Source: Gemmataceae bacterium (GTDB lineage Bacteria > Planctomycetota > Planctomycetia > Gemmatales > Gemmataceae). From it: a DNA stretch of 5,037 bases. Below are positions 1 through 3,909 of the stretch, piece by piece. The stretch's first letter is position 1. The number at the start of each line of letters is the position of its first letter. The position numbers and the translations under genes were made by a program. Location: NCBI GenBank assembly GCA_025056835.1, contig JANWVS010000209.1, positions 1-5,037 on the forward strand, in the 5' to 3' direction. The notes beneath the pieces were generated by a model, which worked only from the letters and a program-made list of their open reading frames with translations, did not search any database and had not been told where the DNA came from.

Positions 1-893
1 CCAAAACTGGACACCACCAGCCGCCGAATCGCGCTGGCCGATTCCAGCCGGGTGTTCGCCGTGAAGGCATGAAAGGTCATCTGCACGTTCTGACTGGGGT
101 CGCCGCCGAAAAAGACCCCGTCTCCCACCAGATCGGCGGCGGAGGCCTGAATCCGCTTCAAACCGTCGGCCCGAATCGTGTCTAGTCTGACCAGCCCGTC
201 GCCGCCTCGCGTCCGAGCCGAACGTACCTTAAGACACGACACCCGGGGATCGCCCCCGGTCACTTCGATCTCGCGCTGACCATCCCCGTCGCGATCTTCG
301 ATCAAAAGCGTGCCTGGCCCTACCAGGATCACCGATGTCTGGGCGCCGGCGCCATCGTCAAATTGCACGTGGGATCGCTGCCGTGTCGGCCGCGGCGAAT
401 GGCTCCCCGCCACATCGCGAATCACATCGTGGCCCGTCCCCGCGTGGATCTGGTCCCGACCGGCACCGCCAAGGATCGTCTCGCTGAAACCAGAGCCATG
501 AATCACATCCGGGCCGTCGCCGCCGTCCAAGACCACGGTCGTCAAGTTGACAAACTGTGCCGGCGTAATCTGGCTGACATCGATCACGTTCGCCAGCGGT
601 CCGCCGATCACCTGCAACGTCCGCACCTGCTCTGCCAACACGCGCTGACCATCGACCGTGATCGGCGTGCCATTGAGCGTGACCTCTTGGTTCGGGTTGC
701 TGCTTACCACGATCCGGTCGGCACCATCGGAGACGATCCTCAACTCGCCCTGATGGAAGACAACGTCGACCGCCAGCAACTCGCGACTCTCCAAAACCTC
801 GATCTGAGGATGAAAGACACTCTTGCGGCGCGCCAGCCGCGCCAACCGACGCCGCTCCCGACGCGACAAACGTGGCCAAATGTTAGGCAACAT
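1..893 (-). CDS. LEPRxLL-motif surface/exported protein with RTX-like repeats, N-terminal part (runs off left edge)
   Basis: The minus-strand frame from the ATG at 893 stays open to the window edge, giving 297 residues. The start is supported by GGAGG at 904-900, six bases before the ATG. The N-terminus is strongly basic (RRERRRLARLARRK, about residues 11-24) and leads into IEVLESRELLAVD. LESRELLA at 35-42 is a variant of the LEPRxLL(S/A) motif found near the N-terminus of many large planctomycete surface proteins. After it come short glycine/Asp repeats of the hemolysin (RTX) calcium-binding type: GGDGPDVIH (about 124-132) and GGAGRDQIHAGTGHDVI (about 142-158). DRDGDGQREIE (200-210) also resembles a calcium loop. 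The protein is probably exported and cell-envelope associated, with calcium bound by the repeats; this is inferred from the motifs. Family members are often much longer than the part seen here. The function of the rest is unknown. Confidence 0.88.
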   Translation of the reverse strand, partial: MLPNIWPRLSRRERRRLARLARRKSVFHPQIEVLESRELLAVDVVFHQGELRIVSDGADRIVVSSNPNQEVTLNGTPITVDGQRVLAEQVRTLQVIGGPLANVIDVSQITPAQFVNLTTVVLDGGDGPDVIHGSGFSETILGGAGRDQIHAGTGHDVIRDVAGSHSPRPTRQRSHVQFDDGAGAQTSVILVGPGTLLIEDRDGDGQREIEVTGGDPRVSCLKVRSARTRGGDGLVRLDTIRADGLKRIQASAADLVGDGVFFGGDPSQNVQMTFHAFTANTRLESASAIRRLVVSSF

Positions 894-1077
894 GGTGATC
901 CTCCACGGAGGCGGGCTATTGACCACGGGCCAGCTGTTGCACTTTTCCCATCCGCTCGCTGGGCGATCTACCCACCACTAAACGTTCCTGGGTGCTCACT
1001 GACCGTAACCCTCCCCTCAAGCTTCTTGAAGCAACCAACGATTGCCGTTGGTTTGTCCCTGAAGGTTACGGCACTGG
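894..1077 (-). promoter_or_regulatory. Possible structured 5' leader (riboswitch-like) of the LEPRxLL gene
   Basis: Read on the minus strand, 1071-1003 folds as a compact three-way junction. P1 is CCGTAACC (1071-1064) with GGTTACGG (1010-1003), 8 bp perfect. P2 is AACCAACG (1053-1046) with CGTTGGTT (1040-1033), 8 bp perfect around a GCAAT loop. P3 is TCAAG (1029-1025) with CTTGA (1021-1017) around AAG. Downstream, TGGG at 974-971 can pair either with CCCA at 992-989 or with CCCA at 963-960, two mutually exclusive stems. The Shine-Dalgarno hairpin at 911-900 follows. A possible -10 box sits just upstream, placing a transcript start a few bases before P1. Aptamer-like fold, alternative stems and masked ribosome site together resemble a riboswitch, but no known class is confidently recognised. 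The same pairings exist on the other strand, so the strand is inferred from context. Confidence 0.4.
900..911 (-). promoter_or_regulatory. Shine-Dalgarno with self-sequestering hairpin for the LEPRxLL gene
   Basis: On the minus strand the sequence reads CCTCCGTGGAGG. The GGAGG (904-900) is an ideal ribosome-binding site six bases from the ATG at 893. The CCTCC immediately 5' of it (911-907) is its exact complement, so the site can fold onto itself, realistically as a CCTC/GAGG stem with a CGTG loop. This would restrict translation initiation unless the hairpin is opened. The pairing is seen in the sequence; a regulatory role is inferred. Confidence 0.55.
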
Positions 1078-1083
1078 GATTCG

Positions 1084-1089
1084 AGTATA
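1084..1089 (-). promoter_or_regulatory. Candidate -10 box for the LEPRxLL gene
   Basis: The minus strand reads TATACT, five of six matches to the sigma-70 TATAAT box. A start about seven bases downstream would fall near 1077, just before the first base (1071) of the three-way-junction fold. No convincing -35 hexamer is visible at 16-18 bp spacing, so this is a weak call supported mainly by position. Confidence 0.3.
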
Positions 1090-1235
1090 CCTGCCCGTTC
1101 GCCGTCATGTGTGACCGAAATTCACATCGGCAAAAAAATTTCCACGGCCCTTTGGGCACCACTCCAACCCAAACAGGACACCACTCTCGATCGACTGCGC
1201 TGACGAGGGATTTCGCGACTCTGCCTTTCCATTTC

Positions 1236-1286
1236 CATCAATTGGGCGCGTGGTGGCGCCGCCGGCGTCCTCAACGCCAATTGATG
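1236..1286. repeat. Long perfect inverted repeat (10-bp arms) with GC-rich inner hairpin
   Basis: CATCAATTGG (1236-1245) is the exact reverse complement of CCAATTGATG (1277-1286). With one bulged G (1246), two more pairs (CG/CG) extend the stem inward. Inside sits a second hairpin, GGCGCC at 1255-1260 against GGCGTC at 1264-1269 (one G-T pair) around a GCC loop. It lies about 50 bp upstream of the proposed retron RNA. It could be a terminator-like element without a U-tract, an operator, or an extra structured part of the retron transcript. The sequence alone does not decide. Confidence 0.6.
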
Positions 1287-1338
1287 TGAGTGTAACGTTG
1301 AGTGGCCTACGGTTCGCCGCCGCCGTAACAATACCTTT

Positions 1339-1460
1339 GCATCTTGGCGTCGCCTGTCGGCGAAGGCTGATGTTTCGTCAGCCGGGTCGCGCTGCGATCC
1401 GTCAGACTCGGAAGTGGCCGTGACGCTTGACTGCGTCAACCGCACGGCCGAGCAAGATGC
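1339..1460 (+). ncRNA. Candidate retron msr-msd non-coding RNA
   Basis: The 122-nt stretch ends 33 nt before the reverse transcriptase start codon and has the layout of a retron RNA. Its ends, GCATCTTG (1339-1346) and CAAGATGC (1453-1460), are perfect reverse complements, as expected for a1 and a2. Three short consecutive stem-loops follow a1, as in an msr: TCGCC/GGCGA around TGTC (1350-1363), GGCTGA/TCAGCC around a 7-nt loop (1365-1383), and a bulged stem at 1385-1400. Next comes one long hairpin at 1407-1452, as in an msd: CTC/GAG, GGCCG/CGGCC and TGACGC/GCGTCA stacked with two 6-nt bulges and a TTGACT loop, abutting a2. In known retrons the RT primes from the 2'-OH of a G next to the a1/a2 duplex. 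G1347 and G1349 are candidates, although the usual AGC context is not seen. Pairing is direct observation; the assignment as msr-msd is inference. Confidence 0.62.
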
Positions 1461-1485
1461 CCGGCGCTGCGCGCAGCGGCGCCGG
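1461..1485 (+). repeat. Strong GC-rich hairpin between the candidate retron RNA and the RT start
   Basis: CCGGCGC (1461-1467) and GCGCCGG (1479-1485) are perfect reverse complements. The loop region contains the palindrome CTGCGCGCAG (1467-1476). The hairpin begins at the base after the proposed a2 segment and is followed by TTTCCTTTG, then the GTG at 1494. It occupies the place where a ribosome-binding site would be expected. It could separate the RNA from the mRNA (attenuator or partial terminator, though the T-rich run is interrupted) or mark a processing site. Confidence 0.5.
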
Positions 1486-1493
1486 TTTCCTTT

Positions 1494-2468
1494 GTGTGGC
1501 GAATGGGTCGCATGCCCTGGTTTGGTTGGAGCTGCGTTGGCCTGGCAGCGGTGATCCTGTTGGCCGTTCTGGCCAGCTGGAGTCGGCGCTTTTACCTGCG
1601 CCGGATGAACCGCCGGCCCGTACCGTGGTGGAGAGCGTTTCTGGGAAGGGGGCTTCCCGTCAGCGAGCTGGCGCGGCGCCTCGGCCTTGAGGCTGCCGAT
1701 GTAGAGAGGATTGAGGTCGTTTATTTCGAACGCCGCATTGCGAAGAAGCGGGGAGGGACGCGCCGCTTGCTCGTGCCGGCCACGCCGCTCAAGGCGCTGC
1801 AACGCCGACTGTTGCACCGCTTGTTGCGCCGACTGAAGGCTCATCCCGCGGCGCACGGGTTTGAGCGCGGCCGATCGATCGTCAGCAATGCCCGCCCGCA
1901 CGAGCGCCAGGCGGTGGTAATTAAGATGGATATTGTCGACTTCTTCTCGACGACACCGAGCCAGCGCGTCGAGTTTTATTTTCGCCGCATCGGTTGGGAC
2001 GCCCAAGCCGCGGCCCTGTTGACCCGAATTTGTACGCACGACGGCGGCCTGCCGCAGGGGGCACCGACAAGCCCCAGGTTGTCAAACTTGGTCAATTATG
2101 CTTTCGATGCTCGCCTCGACCGTTTTGTCCGCCGCTTCCGCGGGACTTATACTCGTTATGCCGACGACATCACGATCAGCTTTCCCCAAAATCGACCGCG
2201 CAAGGTCCGCGGCACCATCCAGTATGTGCGTCGACTGGCCAAGGCTTTCGGCTACCGCATTCATCTCCGCGGGAAGTTGCGGATTTTGCGGCAACATCAA
2301 CAGCAGCGCGTCACGGGTCTGGTCGTCAATTGCCGGGCACAACTGCCGCGAGAAGTTCGGCGCCGCCTGCGGGCCGTGCAACATCACTTGCGCGTCGGCC
2401 GCCCGGCGACGCTGACCGTGGCCCAACTCGAAGGCTGGTTGGGTTTGCTTAAGATGATAGACCAATAA
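1494..2468 (+). CDS. Retron-type reverse transcriptase with N-terminal transmembrane helix
   Basis: The 324-residue product has the ordered motifs of a retron reverse transcriptase. KKRGGTRRLLVPATPLKALQ (84-103) matches RT1. HGFERGRSIVSNARPH (121-136) includes the retron-typical NAxxH. KMDIVDFF (144-151) is motif A with catalytic D146. LPQGAPTSPRLSN (186-198) is the LPQG motif. YTRYADD (219-225) supplies catalytic D224/D225. RVTG (272-275) carries the retron-typical VTG, followed by a short basic thumb. In known systems the enzyme copies the msd part of its own RNA into msDNA. Residues about 8-29 (PWFGWSCVGLAAVILLAVLASW) form one hydrophobic helix followed by Arg-rich SRRFYLRRMNRR, suggesting a membrane anchor with the RT domain in the cytoplasm. 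The length is normal for a stand-alone retron RT even with this extension. The start could be GTG 1494 or ATG 1503/1512; none has a clear Shine-Dalgarno. No partner gene is adjacent. Retron subtype is not assigned. Confidence 0.93.
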   Translation: MWRMGRMPWFGWSCVGLAAVILLAVLASWSRRFYLRRMNRRPVPWWRAFLGRGLPVSELARRLGLEAADVERIEVVYFERRIAKKRGGTRRLLVPATPLKALQRRLLHRLLRRLKAHPAAHGFERGRSIVSNARPHERQAVVIKMDIVDFFSTTPSQRVEFYFRRIGWDAQAAALLTRICTHDGGLPQGAPTSPRLSNLVNYAFDARLDRFVRRFRGTYTRYADDITISFPQNRPRKVRGTIQYVRRLAKAFGYRIHLRGKLRILRQHQQQRVTGLVVNCRAQLPREVRRRLRAVQHHLRVGRPATLTVAQLEGWLGLLKMIDQ

Positions 2469-2484
2469 GTGCTGCCGTGTGACT

Positions 2485-2889
2485 TCAGGTGAGCCGAGCG
2501 CGATAACTCGCCGGGATCGGAATCGACTCGATTTGGTTATCTCCGGTAACACGGCAACATACTGATGTGACCTGACCGCGGGCAATCGCTTCACCCTGCC
2601 GAGAAAAATGGAAGCCGTAGGTGATTGACTTGACTCCGATGCGGACGATGGCGACTTCGATATCAAGCTCTTCTTGAAAACGAGCTGGCCGCAGGTAATC
2701 GCAGTGGGCGGACACGCGAGGGAAGCCGAGCCGCTGTCCCTCCCATTCCAGCTTTACTGACAGGCCGCGGCTGCGAAGAAATTCAACCTCGGCGGACTCC
2801 ATCCAACGGAAAAAGTTGGAGAAGTGGACGATGCCCGCCATGTCGGTGTCGACAAATTCCACGCGACGTTTTGTGCGAAACGGTTGCAT
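2485..2889 (-). CDS. Acyl-CoA thioesterase, 4-hydroxybenzoyl-CoA thioesterase/YbgC-like hot-dog family
   Basis: The complete 134-residue product matches the small single-domain hot-dog thioesterases, which hydrolyse acyl- or aroyl-CoA thioesters in the cytoplasm. RRVEFVDTDMAGIVHFSNFF (8-27) is the family signature DxDxxGIVxxxxF. D16 corresponds to the catalytic Asp17 of the Pseudomonas 4-hydroxybenzoyl-CoA thioesterase. The long helix region (FFRWMESAEVEFLRSRGL) and the C-terminal IPIPASYRARL also match family members. The start at 2889 leaves the usual short lead before the first strand; no strong Shine-Dalgarno is visible. The gene converges with the reverse transcriptase, with a 16-bp gap and no obvious shared terminator. 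No tol-pal genes are nearby, so a Tol-Pal role is not supported. The exact substrate cannot be told from the sequence. Confidence 0.9.
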   Translation of the reverse strand: MQPFRTKRRVEFVDTDMAGIVHFSNFFRWMESAEVEFLRSRGLSVKLEWEGQRLGFPRVSAHCDYLRPARFQEELDIEVAIVRIGVKSITYGFHFSRQGEAIARGQVTSVCCRVTGDNQIESIPIPASYRARLT

Positions 2890-3239
2890 GCCGCTGCCAT
2901 AGAGTCGTGAAGTTCTTGCCCCGTCGGGGATCGTCCACAGCAGCCGTGCGGTTCTTGATCCGTTCGTGCCGAGGCGCGACCGGCGAACGCATGCCGCGAC
3001 AACAACGTCGAGGTCGGGGCTGCTCGTCGGGTATTTTAAGAATCGGCTACGGTATCGGAACCGGCGCTCCGCCGACTGGCCCGGTCACCATCCGTCGACA
3101 GAACCGGCAGAATTCCCGGAAACGGCACAATCCCACCTCGACACGCCGGCGGTCTCTTCGACAAGGGCGATTCCACTTGCTTGGAGGGGATAATCGAAAT
3201 TATGGTAAGAGCAAGAAGCGTCGCCGCCTTCGCGTGTGA
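2890..3239. other. Intergenic region between thioesterase and cvpA-like gene; no clear gene
   Basis: The reading frames here give compositionally odd Arg/Pro/Ser-rich translations that look like noise. A small perfect hairpin, CCCC-GTC-GGGG, lies at 2919-2929 in front of the thioesterase gene. TAAAAT on the minus strand (3038-3033) could be a -10 box for the thioesterase, but no good -35 is seen. GATAAT on the plus strand (3189-3194) could serve the cvpA-like gene, also without a clear -35. A possible 13-codon leader (3202-3243) is listed separately. No tRNA or other known RNA was recognised. Confidence 0.45.
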
Positions 3240-3243
3240 GTGA
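3202..3243 (+). CDS. Possible 13-codon leader peptide overlapping the cvpA-like start
   Basis: The ATG at 3202 follows a strong purine box, GGAGGGG at 3183-3189, although the 12-nt spacing is longer than ideal. The frame encodes MVRARSVAAFACE and stops with TGA at 3241-3243. That stop overlaps the GTG at 3240-3242 of the next gene as GTGA, the usual geometry for translational coupling. The downstream gene lacks a strong ribosome site of its own, so coupling would explain its start. It is very short and could be chance; no conserved leader is recognised. Confidence 0.25.
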   Translation: MVRARSVAAFACE

Positions 3244-3824
3244 TTGCCATGCATGGTCTGGACACACTGGTGTTGAGCGCGCTGGGCGTCGGTGCCGTGC
3301 TGGGCGGCGCCAGCGGCTTGTACTGGCAGGTAGCGCGCTTGGTCATCCTGGCCTTGGCCTTGGTTGCATCGATTGCTGCCAAGCGCGAGGTTGTACAGGT
3401 CTTACAAGAGTACGTCGCGCGGGACGCCCCTCCAGCGGTGGTTCATGCCTTGGCTTATGCCGTGATTTTTTTGACGGTCTACCTGACGCTGTATCTCTTG
3501 GCGCGGTTGATTCGTGTTTGGCTGCGAAATTCTGAATTGTCGTGGGCCGATCGTGTGCTCGGTTGCCTGTTCGGCGCCGTGAAGGTCGGAGCTTTGCTCA
3601 GCCTCGGCTGCTTGTTGCTGCGTCACAGCGATGATCCTTTGCCTCGCGAGTGGCTACAGCGCTCGCATTTGGCCCCTCGTCTGGCCGACGCGGCCGAGCG
3701 AACCATCGCCTTGGTTCCCCCGCAACTCAAACAAGCGGTGCTCGAAGCGGTTCGCCAAGCCCAAGCAGCGCTCAGTCCGACGTCGCCTGACTCTCTCCGC
3801 AGTGGTCGCGACGACACGCGCTGA
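3240..3824 (+). CDS. CvpA-family integral membrane protein
   Basis: The 194-residue product has four hydrophobic segments at about 8-27, 32-47, 66-90 and 104-127, then a soluble C-terminal tail of about 65 residues with an amphipathic helix-like stretch. This is the layout of the CvpA (colicin V production) family. GGASGLYWQVARLVILALAL fits the family's first-loop Gly-rich turn and second helix, and WADRVLGCLFGAVKVGALLS fits its D-r-x-x-G-x-x-F-G segment before the fourth helix. CvpA proteins are inner-membrane proteins linked to colicin V export and envelope stress; their molecular role is not settled. The frame is closed by TGA at 3237-3239, so the start is GTG 3240 or ATG 3249. GTG would be coupled to the preceding mini-ORF. 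A phospho-sugar mutase gene follows 85 bp downstream on the same strand. Confidence 0.8.
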   Translation: MIAMHGLDTLVLSALGVGAVLGGASGLYWQVARLVILALALVASIAAKREVVQVLQEYVARDAPPAVVHALAYAVIFLTVYLTLYLLARLIRVWLRNSELSWADRVLGCLFGAVKVGALLSLGCLLLRHSDDPLPREWLQRSHLAPRLADAAERTIALVPPQLKQAVLEAVRQAQAALSPTSPDSLRSGRDDTR

Positions 3825-3831
3825 CGTGTCG
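3812..3831 (+). terminator. Hairpin across the cvpA-like stop codon, possible weak terminator
   Basis: CGACACG (3812-3818) and CGTGTCG (3825-3831) form a perfect 7-bp stem around a 6-nt loop that contains the TGA stop codon (3822-3824). No T-run follows directly (GCCATCAGTGTGATTT), so it is not a standard intrinsic terminator. It may stabilise the 3' end or weakly separate this gene from the downstream mutase. Confidence 0.3.
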
Positions 3832-3897
3832 CCATCAGTGTGATTTGCGGAACACGTCTCGACCCCCGGCCGAATGTCCGTATCCCTGATCACTAAA

Positions 3898-3902
3898 AAG
3901 GA
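3898..3902 (+). promoter_or_regulatory. Shine-Dalgarno of the phospho-sugar mutase
   Basis: AAGGA lies seven bases before the ATG at 3910, within AAAAAGGAAGCCGCC. It fixes this start and agrees with the N-terminal length expected for the family. Confidence 0.65.
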
Positions 3903-3909
3903 AGCCGCC

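Larger units (their letters stand above)
1078..1338. other. Divergent intergenic stretch rich in inverted repeats, no gene seen
   Basis: No reading frame here looks like protein. The stretch holds several potential hairpins. At 1101-1131, GCCG/CGGC and ATGTG/CACAT are separated by a two-base bulge and followed by seven A residues. At 1147-1157, GCCC and GGGC enclose TTT. A long perfect repeat lies at 1236-1286 (listed separately). At 1308-1327, TACGG/CCGTA can compete with a CGG-TTCG-CCG tetraloop stem (1310-1319). The promoter for the rightward retron unit should lie in this stretch, but I cannot point to a good -35/-10 pair. Confidence 0.5.

Noticed and set aside
358..879. A 173-codon minus-strand frame starting at 879
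   Set aside because: It overlaps the LEPRxLL gene in another frame. The frame from 893 has a Shine-Dalgarno, the family motif and RTX repeats; this one has none and reads as low-complexity Arg/Gly/Ala.
968..1162. A 64-codon minus-strand frame in the intergenic region
   Set aside because: No recognisable motif or ribosome site, and it lies across the three-way-junction inverted repeats, which explain the sequence better.
363..1289. A 308-codon plus-strand frame antisense to the LEPRxLL gene
   Set aside because: It is long only because GC-rich antisense frames lack stops. It shows no family motif and runs through the structured intergenic region.
894..1493. CRISPR array
   Set aside because: The repeats are inverted and differ from each other; there are no regularly spaced direct repeats.
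1122..2039. A 305-codon minus-strand frame
   Set aside because: It is antisense to the reverse transcriptase, whose catalytic motifs are in order and intact. The antisense product is Arg/Gln/Ala-rich with no motif.
1494..2468. Group II intron or diversity-generating retroelement RT
   Set aside because: No intron maturase/endonuclease domain, no intron RNA domains V/VI, and no template/variable repeat pair or target gene. NAxxH and VTG point to a retron instead.
2082..2666. A 194-codon minus-strand frame spanning the RT 3' end and the thioesterase
   Set aside because: It overlaps two well-supported genes in different frames and shows no domain.
2871..3239. A 122-codon plus-strand frame ending in GKSKKRRRLRV
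   Set aside because: The basic tail briefly suggested a small ribosomal-type protein, but the rest is noise-like, there is no ribosome site at its start, and it begins inside the thioesterase gene.
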